Shown: positions 1-8,346 of the stretch, piece after piece
How the letters are laid out: each line of letters starts with the position of its first letter
How positions within the stretch are numbered: position 1 is the stretch's first letter
DNA from: Planctomycetota bacterium
Lineage (GTDB): Bacteria > Planctomycetota > JACQVV01
DNA: 38,487 bases
Reading direction: 5' to 3'
NCBI GenBank assembly: GCA_016209595.1
Contig: JACQVV010000032.1
Location: 1-38,487, forward strand
The notes under the pieces: model-generated
Databases searched by the model: none
What the model saw: the letters and a program-made list of their open reading frames with translations, nothing else
Told to the model about the DNA's origin: nothing
Position numbers and translations under genes: made by a program

Positions 1-39
1 CCGCTCGACGACACGGCGGCGCTGTTGGTCTTCGACTTC

Positions 40-152
40 GTCTTGGACCTGGACTTGGTCCTGGTCTTGGACCTGGACTTGGTCTTGGTCGTCAAAGGAA
101 AACAAGTCAAAGTCCAAGTCGATGTCCAGGTCCATGTCCAAGTCCAAGTTCA
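40..152. repeat. Degenerate hexamer repeat forming an imperfect inverted repeat
   Basis: Positions 40-60 are repeated exactly at 64-84 (24-bp period). The tract is built from a degenerate 6-bp unit of the GACYTG/GTCTTG type. The same unit recurs in the opposite orientation (CAAGTC, CAGGTC) at about 109-152. The two arms face each other across an A-rich loop at about 91-108, so the single strand could fold into a long imperfect hairpin. A reading frame across it codes only a low-complexity Val/Leu/Asp peptide, so it is judged noncoding. Confidence 0.7.
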
Positions 153-180
153 TGCGAAACGTGACTCATCTGTAAACGAA

Positions 181-198
181 GACGCCTTTCAAGGCGTC
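181..198 (-). terminator. Hairpin downstream of the zinc-ribbon kinase gene
   Basis: GACGCCTT and AAGGCGTC pair perfectly (8 bp) around a 2-nt centre. On the minus strand the hairpin lies about 37 nt past the stop codon of the kinase gene and is followed by TTCGTTT. That is a weak T-tract, so an intrinsic terminator is plausible but not certain. Confidence 0.45.
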
Positions 199-234
199 TG
201 GGCTCCGGGCCATCGTATCCGGCCGGACGCTCGT

Positions 235-3200
235 CTACCTCCCCGAGACGAGACGCTGGAAGCGCGGCTCTCCGGCGAGCGGCTGAAGATAGCGGTCGTT
301 TCGCAGGGCTTCGAGGTCCGTCCAGCCCTGCGCGACCAGCGTTTCGAGCTCGCCGAGGGCGGCTTCGACGTCTTGCGCGCGGCGCTCGCGCCCGGCGGTG
401 TCGTCGGGATGCTTCGACGAGCGAGCGACCAGGAGTCGGGCTAGCGTGAAGCGGCAGGTCTTGTCCCCGGGGTGGAGCGCCAGAGCCTGGCGGTGGTCGC
501 CGATCGCCTCGTCGAGCAGCCCCTGCATCGCGTAGGTCTCGCCGCGATACTGGTAGGCGCTCGCGCTGTGGGGTTCGAGGTCCATGACTCGCGTGAAGTC
601 GGCAATTGCGGCGTCGTACTCTTTCTTCTTGCTATAGGCGAGCCCGCGGTTGAGGAAGGCGCCAAACGCGAGCGGCTGCAACTCGATCGCCCGCGTGTAG
701 TCCTCGATCCCGCCGTCGAGGTCGCCCGAGTCACGCCGGGCCGATGCGCGACTCATGCAAGCCGGGTAGTTTCCGTCGTCGATGTCAATGGCGCGTGTGT
801 AGTCGGCCTTGGCGTTCTCCCAGGCGATCGCCCTCACGTCCTTCCACTGGTCCATGTGCATCCAGGCGGAGCCGCGAGCGAGGTAGTTTGCGGCGTCCCG
901 CGAGTCGCACCCGACCGCTCGGTCGGCATCGGCAATCGCCGCTTCGACGCATTCGCGCGCACTCCGGGTCTCGTCGCCGTCGGTCCGGGCGAGGGCATCG
1001 GAACGTCCCCTCCACGCGGCGGCGCTACCTGGATCGAGCTCGATCGCGCGAGAGAAATCCGCGATGGCGGTCGCGAGGTTCTTGTCTTGGCGGGACCACG
1101 CCCAACCTCGCGCCAGGTAGAACTCGGCTCGGTTGGGGTCCTCCCCGATCGCTCTGGAAAACGCCTCGATTGCCCCGTCGAGCTCGCCGCGGTCGAGGAG
1201 ATCGAGGGCGAGCCGGTAATTCGAGTCGGCGTCCATCGATCCGGTCCGCTCGGTGTCCTGGCGGGGGAGTCGCCGATAGAACTTACGGATCTCGCTCCAG
1301 GCGTAAGAGTCGCTCCCCAGCCTCTCCCTCGCCGCCTCCAGGACCGCGAGCGCCCGGGCGTCCTGCGTGTTGCAGAGCGCAACGCCCGCGTCGATCGAGA
1401 GCTGGGTGTCCCGGACGACCTCCATCCAGCTCGCGAGTGGCGAAAAGGCCTCCGGGATGTCGAGCCGGCCCAGGACCCGACAGGCGAAACGGGCTGTCTC
1501 CCTCTCCGGGGCGGTCCACACCGCGCCCGCGCCCTCCCGAGTCGCCTTCTCCACGAGCGCCGAGAGCATCCGGGCGAGGATCTTGATCGTCTGGTAATCC
1601 CGGTACCCCGCCGCCTCCAGGACGTAGTCGTCCATCACATAGTTGTCGAACCGGCGCTCCTTGCTCGCGAGCCCGAGCGCGAAGTCCTCGGCCATCGTCT
1701 CCAGCCGCGCCTTCCGCCAATCGAGCACGCGGTCCCGGGCTTTGTCGACCGACCCCGCGAGCCGCTCGGCCTCATCGCCGGAAATGCCGTACGCCGGGAG
1801 GTCCTCGAACGAGCGCCGGGCGAGGGGGTAATCGCGGCCGAGGAGCGCGATCCTTCCGAGTTCGAGGCCGACGTCTCCTCGCAGCCGGCGGGCCTCGCCG
1901 TCTTCCGGGTCGAGAGAGAGCGCGCGGTCGAGCGCGCTCGCGGCGGCGAGATACGCTTCGAGCGCCTCCTCCCGCGCCTTTTCCTCCTCCGGCGTCTCCT
2001 GATACTCCCGCCCGCCCGCGTCTTCCTCGCCGTCCCCTCGCCGGGATTTCGCGAGCTCGGCGGCGCGCGGGACGCCTTCGGTTCGCCGGGCGGCCTCCTC
2101 GATCGCCTCCCGGACCCGGGCTTCCCGCTCGGCTCTGGCACGCCAGTCGAAGAAGAGGAAGAGACCGGCCGCCATGACGAGGATCGCCGCCGCCGCCGCC
2201 GAGATTGCCTTGTGCCGCAGGACCCACTTGGCCAGAACCTGCGCCGGGTTGTAGCGCGCCGCGGCAAGCGTCTGCCCACCCAAGAAGCGCTCGATGTCGG
2301 CCCGGAGCGCCCCGACTGTCTGGTAGCGCCGGCGCGGATCGCGCGCCATCGCCTTCTCGGCCACGGCTTCGAGCTCGCGCGGGATGCGCCGCCCGGGAGC
2401 GCGCCGGGACGGGGGAACGAGCTCGCCTCGGGTCACCTGCTCGATCACGGCCCAGGGGGTCTTTCCGGCGAACGGAGGCGCGAGAGCGAGAATCTCGTAG
2501 AGGATCGCGCCGAGCGAGTAGATGTCCGACCGCGCGTCGAGCTTGTCGACCTCCCCCCTCGCCTGCTCCGGGGGCATGTAGGCCGGCGTCCCCATCAGGG
2601 CACCGTCCGCGGTCCGGAGCGCCGCTTCCTCGCCGGTCTCGCCGCGCGCTTCGCGCGCCACCCTTCCCGAGAGGTCCGGGACGACCCCTTCCGCCGCCGG
2701 GTCGTGGTGGCCCACGACCTTGGCGAGCCCCCAGTCCATGACGAGCACCTCGCCGAACTCGCCCACCATGACGTTTGCCGGCTTGAGGTCGCGGTGAATG
2801 ACGCCCAGGCTGTGGGCGAAGGCGACCGCGTCGCAGACCTTGAGGAAGATCTCAAGGAGCCGCTGAAGCGAGGGGGCTTCGCCCGCGACCGGTGCGCCCG
2901 CGCGGGAAGAACGTCCGGCTCGCTTGCCGCGGCGCCGCCGGCCCGAGGTCGTGCCCCCGCCTCCCGCGCCCGCGCGAACCGAGGCAAGGAGCGCGGCAAG
3001 ATCCATCCCCCGCACCCGCTTCATCGTGAAGTAGAGCCTGCCATCGGGCGAGAGCCCGAGCTCGTGCACCGGCACGATGTTCGGGTGCTCGAGCTGCCCC
3101 GTGACCTGCGCCTCGATCACGAACTTCTCGACGACCCGGCGCTCCGCCCGCCCGCCCAGGATCACCTTCGCGGCGAGCTCGCGACCCAGATCCGGGTCGC

Positions 3201-3549
3201 GGACGAGGAGGATCTCCCCCATGCCGCCTCGCCCGAGCTCCTCGGCGATCGGATAGCGGCCGAGCGAGGGGCCGTCCGGAGCCGCGGGCGCGCCCCGTGC
3301 CTCCCCGCCGGGCTCGGGCTGGAGTAGCGTGACCGCTTTCGTGATCCCGTGCTCGCCCTCGATGAGCTTCCAAATCGAGGCGAGCGTCCGCTGCTGGTGA
3401 TCCGCGCCTCGCTTGTCGCTCGCCTCTCTTGCGACGGGGCGCGGCACCTCGACGGGCTCGCGGCACTGCGGGCAGCGGACCCTCCCGCCCGCCTTCTCCT
3501 CCGGAACGGCGATCTCCCTGCCGCACGAACAAGAGAACCGGATCGGCAT
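235..3549 (-). CDS. Zinc-ribbon Ser/Thr protein kinase with TPR repeats
   Basis: A 1104-residue Hanks-type kinase. An N-terminal zinc ribbon has Cys7, Cys9, Cys26 and Cys29. The kinase domain (about 98-425) has a glycine loop GRGGMG at 106-111, catalytic Lys128, HRDLKPAN with Asp254, and a PPE motif at 326-328. The metal-binding DFG is DWG (272-274), a variant common in planctomycete-style kinases. An unusual Gly/Arg/Ser-rich insertion at about 193-225 interrupts the kinase domain. One membrane segment (about 449-467) separates it from a long C-terminal half: a charged coiled region, then TPR-type repeats from about 775 to 1065. The kinase end should face the cytoplasm and the TPRs the other side of the membrane. 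It stands alone on this strand. The substrate is unknown; the TPRs suggest a sensory or scaffolding role. Confidence 0.93.
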   Translation of the reverse strand: MPIRFSCSCGREIAVPEEKAGGRVRCPQCREPVEVPRPVAREASDKRGADHQQRTLASIWKLIEGEHGITKAVTLLQPEPGGEARGAPAAPDGPSLGRYPIAEELGRGGMGEILLVRDPDLGRELAAKVILGGRAERRVVEKFVIEAQVTGQLEHPNIVPVHELGLSPDGRLYFTMKRVRGMDLAALLASVRAGAGGGGTTSGRRRRGKRAGRSSRAGAPVAGEAPSLQRLLEIFLKVCDAVAFAHSLGVIHRDLKPANVMVGEFGEVLVMDWGLAKVVGHHDPAAEGVVPDLSGRVAREARGETGEEAALRTADGALMGTPAYMPPEQARGEVDKLDARSDIYSLGAILYEILALAPPFAGKTPWAVIEQVTRGELVPPSRRAPGRRIPRELEAVAEKAMARDPRRRYQTVGALRADIERFLGGQTLAAARYNPAQVLAKWVLRHKAISAAAAAILVMAAGLFLFFDWRARAEREARVREAIEEAARRTEGVPRAAELAKSRRGDGEEDAGGREYQETPEEEKAREEALEAYLAAASALDRALSLDPEDGEARRLRGDVGLELGRIALLGRDYPLARRSFEDLPAYGISGDEAERLAGSVDKARDRVLDWRKARLETMAEDFALGLASKERRFDNYVMDDYVLEAAGYRDYQTIKILARMLSALVEKATREGAGAVWTAPERETARFACRVLGRLDIPEAFSPLASWMEVVRDTQLSIDAGVALCNTQDARALAVLEAARERLGSDSYAWSEIRKFYRRLPRQDTERTGSMDADSNYRLALDLLDRGELDGAIEAFSRAIGEDPNRAEFYLARGWAWSRQDKNLATAIADFSRAIELDPGSAAAWRGRSDALARTDGDETRSARECVEAAIADADRAVGCDSRDAANYLARGSAWMHMDQWKDVRAIAWENAKADYTRAIDIDDGNYPACMSRASARRDSGDLDGGIEDYTRAIELQPLAFGAFLNRGLAYSKKKEYDAAIADFTRVMDLEPHSASAYQYRGETYAMQGLLDEAIGDHRQALALHPGDKTCRFTLARLLVARSSKHPDDTAGRERRAQDVEAALGELETLVAQGWTDLEALRNDRYLQPLAGEPRFQRLVSGR

Positions 3550-3601
3550 TGCCCTGATAGTCTACCCCCCGGCGGGTTGGCGCGTACGATCCCCTCGGGT
3601 G

Positions 3602-3622
3602 CAGGGTGATGAGCTCACCCTG
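3602..3622. promoter_or_regulatory. Perfect 8-bp inverted repeat in a divergent promoter region
   Basis: CAGGGTGA and TCACCCTG pair perfectly around a 5-nt spacer (TGAGC). The site lies between the divergent kinase (start 3549) and Uma2 (start 3708) genes. Symmetry and location fit a dimeric repressor or activator operator; a short transcript hairpin is the alternative. Confidence 0.4.
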
Positions 3623-3640
3623 AGCGAGCGGGCCGTGCGC

Positions 3641-3670
3641 TTGTGTGACGGATGGGGGGCGCCGTAGAAT
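3641..3670 (+). promoter_or_regulatory. Candidate sigma-70-type promoter for the Uma2 gene
   Basis: TTGTGT, an 18-nt spacer and TAGAAT (five of six matches to TATAAT) would start transcription near 3677, about 31 nt before the ATG at 3708. The -35 is poor. Confidence 0.35.
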
Positions 3671-3707
3671 CGCGGCGAGAGAGCACACAGGGACGGAGGC
3701 AGCGGAA

Positions 3708-4286
3708 ATGGTGACGAGGACAAGGGAGAAACTCCTGACCGCCGAGGGATTCATGGACCGGCTCGACGAGTTCTGGCCGGCGGAGCTCATCGCGGGGAGG
3801 GTCGTGAGGATCGATGAGGAGACGTGGATCATGGCGAACGGTGGAGAGCATGGTCTCGTGCGGCAGAACGTGGGCGCCGCGATACACGTTTTTCTCGCGA
3901 AGAACCCGATCGGCTTCGTCTTCCAGAACTCGGGGACAAAGACAAAGAGTCACCCGGACCAGGTGCGTTTCCCCGACGTCGCCTACTTCTCCCGGAAGCG
4001 CCTGCCGGAGGGGAAGATCCCCCGGAAGAACTTCCCCGTGGTGCCAGACCTCGCGATCGAGGTCGTCAGCCCGTCGGACAAGTGGCCCCGGCTCCTGGCG
4101 CGCGTGGAGGAGTTTCTCGCGGGCGGCACCAAGAGCTGCTGGGTGGTCGATCCGGAGAGCCGGCGCGTCACGATCTTCCGGCAGGGTACGGAAGCAAAAC
4201 ACCTTCGCCCGGGGGACAAACTTTCCAAAGACCCGGCGCTCCCTGGCTTCTCTGTGGACGTGGCGGAGTTTTTCGCAGGGCTCTAG
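3708..4286 (+). CDS. Uma2-family (DUF820) restriction-endonuclease-like protein
   Basis: 192 residues of the Uma2 family, which has a PD-(D/E)xK nuclease-like fold. Family hallmarks are visible: an N-terminal segment that defines a substrate region (EFWPAELIAGRVVRI), FPDVAYFS with Asp90, and PDLAIEVVSPSD with Glu118 in the predicted active site, followed by the typical VEEFLAGG and CWVVDPESRRVTIF strands. The start at 3708 is chosen because GGAGG at 3695-3699 lies 8 nt upstream and family similarity begins right after it; the frame stays open upstream to 3645. The gene is alone. Uma2 genes are often present in many copies in planctomycetes, cyanobacteria and Chloroflexi, and their biological role is not well established. 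Confidence 0.85.
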   Translation: MVTRTREKLLTAEGFMDRLDEFWPAELIAGRVVRIDEETWIMANGGEHGLVRQNVGAAIHVFLAKNPIGFVFQNSGTKTKSHPDQVRFPDVAYFSRKRLPEGKIPRKNFPVVPDLAIEVVSPSDKWPRLLARVEEFLAGGTKSCWVVDPESRRVTIFRQGTEAKHLRPGDKLSKDPALPGFSVDVAEFFAGL

Positions 4287-4326
4287 TCTCGGGTTTGGGT
4301 GCCCGATAGCTGGTGCTCCCCGCGCC

Positions 4327-4355
4327 TTGACGGCCCCTCCCGACATGACTAGCAT
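4327..4355 (+). promoter_or_regulatory. Candidate sigma-70-type promoter for the kinase/pseudopilin operon
   Basis: TTGACG, a 17-nt spacer and TAGCAT predict a start near 4362, giving a leader of about 41 nt before the ATG at 4403. The spacing is ideal and the -35 is five of six. It is the best housekeeping-type promoter seen in the window. Confidence 0.5.
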
Positions 4356-4402
4356 GACCCTGCTCCGTTCCGTCGATCGGTGGCCGCCCGGGGATAGACG
4401 CA

Positions 4403-6148
4403 ATGGAAATCTTGGGTGTGATCTCGGGAGTGCTCACCCTCTTCGAGGTGGCGAAGAAGGTCGTCGAGCAGCTCCGGAAGAAACCGAAACGCGAGCAGGA
4501 CGGGGAGATCCTCACCCGCTTCTCGCGGCTCGAGTCGCGCATGAAGGGCCTGGAGCGCGTGCTGGCGTCCTCTCGGGGCGCGGAATCGGGATCGGCCGGC
4601 GAGGCGGTCGTGGAGGATTTCGCGCGCACGGGCCGACTCCTCCCGGAGCTCACGGAGTCGCTCGCGGATCTCGACGAGATACGCCGCCGCACGACTGAGG
4701 CGGGGCTCGCGGGATCGCGCGACCTGGAGGAAACCCTTCTCGATCTCTCGGCGAGAGAGCCCGATCTCGGGCGCTGGATCGAGGAGGCGAGGACCCTCCA
4801 CCTGGGCGCGGAGAAGCGGGCTCCGGTCGCCTTCGTCTACGTCCTGTCGGGAAGAGCCACGCCCAGGCGTCTCGCCCTCCTCGACGGAATGGAGGCGACC
4901 GTGGGAACCGCCCGGGACTGCGATATCGTCTTCGAGGACGGTTCCCTCGCGGCACGCCACTGCCGGCTGGTAGTCCGCGGCGACAGGGTGAGCCTCGAAG
5001 CCCTCACGGACCGCGCTCTCCGGGTCGGAAAGGAGGAGGTCTCCTTCGCGACCCTCGGCCACGCCGAGGTGGTCTTGCTTTCCCCCGCGAGCGCGATCCA
5101 GGTCGCGCTCCCCTCCCACCGCGACGCGGGCGGCGAGACCGAACGGGTGATGCGGGCCCAGGAGGCGACCGACGATTCCCAGGCCGCGCTTCTCGCCCAG
5201 ACCTCTTGTGCCGGCGAGTGCGGGACCGCTCTCGGGCCCGCGGACGTCGCCGAGGAGAGAGCGGTAGACGCTTCGGGAGGGCTCTGGTGCCTCTCCTGTC
5301 TTGCCCAGGGGAGAGGGCCTTTCCGGACGGTTGACGACTACCGGCTCGTCAAGCGGCTGGGTCAAGGCGGAATGGGGGAAGTCTATCTCGCGGTCCAGAA
5401 CTCGCTCGGGCGGCTCGTCGCGGTGAAGGTGCTCCGCGAGAAAACGGCGGAGGACGCGGACGCGATCGTTCGCTTCTGTCGCGAGGCGAAGACCGGCGGC
5501 ATGCTCCAGCACCCGAACATCATCGGCTTCATCGGGACGGGGCGGGTCGAAGGGGTCCACTACATCGTCATGGAGTACGCGCGCGGGAAGACCGTACGGG
5601 AGCTCCTTCAGAAAGGGCGCCTCAAGCTCATCCAGGCAGCAAAGATCGCCTACCAGGTCACGAAAGCGCTCTCCCACGCCCTCGCGAAAGACATCGTCCA
5701 CCGCGACATCAAGCCCGAGAACATCCTCCTCGATCGAATGAAGACGGTCCGCCTCCTCGACTTCGGCATGGCGAAGAGGATGGCGACCGCCGGTAGCTCG
5801 GGCGTCACGGCCGCGGGCACGGCGATGGGAACGCTCTACTACATGGCCCCGGAACAGATAGAGGACGCCTGCTTTGCCGACCACCGGTCGGACATCTACT
5901 CGCTCGGCGTCACGCTCTACGAGATGGCGACAGGCGTCCGCCCGTTCACCGGCAGGTCGGAAAGCACGATCGTGGCCGCGATCCTCGCCGGGGAGCGCGC
6001 GGCCGCAGCCTCGATCGTTCCCGAAGCGCCCGCCAGCCTCGATGCGATCGTCGCCCGGGCGACGGCCCTTTCTCCGGGGAGCCGCTACCAAACTCCGGAC
6101 GAAATGGGGGCCGACCTCAAGGAACTCTACCGGTCGCTCGAGCCATGA
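4403..6148 (+). CDS. FHA-domain Ser/Thr protein kinase
   Basis: 581 residues. A hydrophobic N-terminus (EILGVISGVLTLFEVAKKVV) leads into a charged, probably coiled-coil region (about 25-135). Next is an FHA-like fold (about 145-235; VGTARDCDIVFEDGSLAARHC), the phosphothreonine-binding module. A small zinc ribbon follows (Cys269, Cys273, Cys296, Cys299). The kinase domain (about 313-575) is complete: GQGGMG, Lys342, HRDIKPEN with Asp435, DFG at 453-455, APE at 482-484. There is no C-terminal membrane segment. The start has GGGGA 8 nt upstream. The stop overlaps the next kinase start by 4 nt (ATGA), so the two are translationally coupled. It probably recognises phosphorylated partners, perhaps the neighbouring kinase; that partnership is inference. 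Confidence 0.93.
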   Translation: MEILGVISGVLTLFEVAKKVVEQLRKKPKREQDGEILTRFSRLESRMKGLERVLASSRGAESGSAGEAVVEDFARTGRLLPELTESLADLDEIRRRTTEAGLAGSRDLEETLLDLSAREPDLGRWIEEARTLHLGAEKRAPVAFVYVLSGRATPRRLALLDGMEATVGTARDCDIVFEDGSLAARHCRLVVRGDRVSLEALTDRALRVGKEEVSFATLGHAEVVLLSPASAIQVALPSHRDAGGETERVMRAQEATDDSQAALLAQTSCAGECGTALGPADVAEERAVDASGGLWCLSCLAQGRGPFRTVDDYRLVKRLGQGGMGEVYLAVQNSLGRLVAVKVLREKTAEDADAIVRFCREAKTGGMLQHPNIIGFIGTGRVEGVHYIVMEYARGKTVRELLQKGRLKLIQAAKIAYQVTKALSHALAKDIVHRDIKPENILLDRMKTVRLLDFGMAKRMATAGSSGVTAAGTAMGTLYYMAPEQIEDACFADHRSDIYSLGVTLYEMATGVRPFTGRSESTIVAAILAGERAAAASIVPEAPASLDAIVARATALSPGSRYQTPDEMGADLKELYRSLEP

Positions 6149-8346
6149 AGGATCGCTCGAAGCCGGTCCTCTCGAAGTCCGGTTCGGACATCTCGGGCGC
6201 GATCGACGACCTCTCGGGTCTCGGGGCCGACTCCATGGCCGCGACCCGGGCCCGCGATGAAGCGGTTCCCGATCCGTTCGCGGCCAAGGCCCCTGAGCGC
6301 TTCGGCCGCTACCGGCTCCTCTCCGAGCTCGGGCAGGGGGGGATGGGCAAGGTCTATCTCGCCGAGGATGCTACTCTTGGGAGGCGGGTCGCCCTCAAGG
6401 TGATCCTCGCGGGGGTCGCCGGGGTCGAGGGCAGGGAGCGTTTCCTCCGCGAGGCTCGCTCGATGGCGCGCCTCCAGCATCCCCATGTCCTCGCCGTGCA
6501 CGACATCGGCGAGGAGGCGGGGCAGGCGTACTACACGATGGACTATATCGAAGGGGAGTCGCTCGACAGGGCTCTCGCGCGGGGCCTCGACCTGCCAAGG
6601 GGCCTTCGCATCGTCGCCCGGGTCGCCCGCGCGGTGGCCTACGCCCACGAGTCGGGGGTCATCCACCGCGACCTGAAACCCGCAAACGTCCTCGTCGACC
6701 GGGCGGGCGAGCCGCGGGTCATGGACTTCGGCCTCGCGCGCCTCGTTGAGGACGCGGCGCCGGTCCTCACGAAGTCGAGCGCGCTCCTCGGCACGCCGGC
6801 CTACATGTCCCCCGAGCAGGCGGCGCGCGAGACCCGCGAGATCGACGAACGGTCGGATGTCTGGTCGCTCGGGGTGATCCTCTACGAGATCGCGACGGGG
6901 AAACGCCCGTTCGACGGGAACGAGCTCCAGGTCCTCTCGCGGATCGTGGCCGAGGACCCTCGCCCGCCCCGGTCCTTCCTTCCGGGCCTCCCGCGGGACG
7001 TCGAGACGATCGCCCAGAAGGCGCTCGAGAAGAAGAAGGACAGGCGCTACCCCACCGCGGCGGCCTTCGCCGAGGACATCGAACGATTCCTCGCCGGCCA
7101 GCCGATCCTCGCCCGGCCGCTCTCCGCCCGCGAGCGGATCTGGCGCTGGACCCGCCGCCACCGGCTTGCCGTGGGGGTGGCCGGGCTCCTCGTCTTGGCG
7201 GTCACCGGCGTCGCGGTCGCGAGGAGCCTCGTTGAGTCCGCGGGCGAGGAATCGCGGGTTGCGGCCACGTCCGAGGTCCGGGCCGAGGAACAGTCGCGGC
7301 GGGTGGCCGAGGTCGCCCGCCGCGTCGTGGAACTCGAAAGACGGATCGAGGCGGCGCGAGTCGAGGGGGCGGGGCTCGAAGCTTATGACTCGCTCCGGAT
7401 GGCGCTCGGCTCGATCGCGCGCGACCCGGACAGTTCCATTCCTGCCGCGACGCGCGAGCGCTGGGAACGAGAGATCTCCTTCGGCGTCGGCCGGGGGATC
7501 GTCCGGGCGGAGCGAACCGAGCGATTCGACGAGGCCCGCGAGCTCCTGGAAGGGAGCGGCGATCCCGAGGCGTCCTGGTGGAGAGCCGAGCTCGAGTGGC
7601 TCGACCTCCCGGATTCCCTCCGGGCCTGGCCCGACCCGCGAGAACCCGCTCCGCTTGCCGATGCCGAACTCCGCAGGGCCCAAGAGTGCGCGGAGCGCTT
7701 CGCCGGGTTCCAAGACACCCACGAGGTCGAGGCTGCCCTATGCGAATCGCGGCTCCTCCTCCATCTGGCTAATCCCGCGGAGGCGAAGCGCCGGCTCGAA
7801 CCGCTCGCGGCCGGCGCCGCCGACCGGGCAGCGAGCGACCCGGGAGCCGCGTTCGACATCTACCACGGTCTCGTCCTGGCGGCCGCGCTCTCGGTCCCGC
7901 CGGACTTGGCCGCGGTCGAGCGCTGGTTCAACCGGGCGCTCGTCCTCTGGCGAAACCCCGATCCACCGATCGAGGACCGCTTGCTCATCTTTCCCGTCGC
8001 CCATGCGGCGGCGCTCCCGTTCTGGAAGGACTGGCTCGAGAAGGGAGAGGCGGGTTCAATCGAGCGCGTGGCGGCCTGGCTCGAGCCGGCCTACGACGTG
8101 TCGAACGCCGGCGACTGGCGGGCGAACGATGCGGTCGACCTCCCCTGGATGCTGGGGGTCGCGCTCCTCGTCCAGGGGAACGCGAAGGAGGAGGAGAAGG
8201 CCCACGCCTCTCTCGCCGACGCCTGCGGGGCGGGCTACGTGGCCCGCCGGGAGGATCGCTACGAGGCCACGCCGGCGCTCCGCAGTGACGCGAAGTTCCA
8301 GGAGACGCTTGCTGGTGCCCTGTCCCGGAAGGAGAAGCCGCGATGA
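6145..8346 (+). CDS. Membrane-anchored Ser/Thr protein kinase
   Basis: 733 residues. The kinase domain (about 53-318) is complete: GQGGMG at 63-68, Lys85, HRDLKPAN with Asp176, DFG at 194-196, SPE at 222-224. A basic stretch (RIWRWTRRHR) and one membrane helix (about 341-359) follow. The C-terminal half (about 360-733) is Arg/Glu-rich and helical, with faint TPR-like character, and no recognised enzyme. The kinase should be cytoplasmic and the tail extracytoplasmic. It overlaps both neighbours by ATGA junctions: the FHA kinase upstream and the pseudopilin-like gene at 8343. The signal sensed by the tail and the kinase substrates are unknown; the operon suggests control of the downstream secretion-like proteins. 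Confidence 0.92.
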   Translation: MKDRSKPVLSKSGSDISGAIDDLSGLGADSMAATRARDEAVPDPFAAKAPERFGRYRLLSELGQGGMGKVYLAEDATLGRRVALKVILAGVAGVEGRERFLREARSMARLQHPHVLAVHDIGEEAGQAYYTMDYIEGESLDRALARGLDLPRGLRIVARVARAVAYAHESGVIHRDLKPANVLVDRAGEPRVMDFGLARLVEDAAPVLTKSSALLGTPAYMSPEQAARETREIDERSDVWSLGVILYEIATGKRPFDGNELQVLSRIVAEDPRPPRSFLPGLPRDVETIAQKALEKKKDRRYPTAAAFAEDIERFLAGQPILARPLSARERIWRWTRRHRLAVGVAGLLVLAVTGVAVARSLVESAGEESRVAATSEVRAEEQSRRVAEVARRVVELERRIEAARVEGAGLEAYDSLRMALGSIARDPDSSIPAATRERWEREISFGVGRGIVRAERTERFDEARELLEGSGDPEASWWRAELEWLDLPDSLRAWPDPREPAPLADAELRRAQECAERFAGFQDTHEVEAALCESRLLLHLANPAEAKRRLEPLAAGAADRAASDPGAAFDIYHGLVLAAALSVPPDLAAVERWFNRALVLWRNPDPPIEDRLLIFPVAHAAALPFWKDWLEKGEAGSIERVAAWLEPAYDVSNAGDWRANDAVDLPWMLGVALLVQGNAKEEEKAHASLADACGAGYVARREDRYEATPALRSDAKFQETLAGALSRKEKPR

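Noticed and set aside
40..152. CRISPR array
   Set aside because: The repeats are contiguous degenerate hexamers without unique spacers, and no cas gene is present.
25..444. A 139-codon frame through the hexamer repeat
   Set aside because: Its first part only translates the degenerate repeat and its second part is antisense to the kinase gene.
472..3327. A 951-codon open frame on the plus strand opposite the zinc-ribbon kinase
   Set aside because: It is antisense to a well-supported kinase gene, its composition is Arg/Glu/Leu/Pro-heavy with no motif, and such frames are expected in high-GC DNA.
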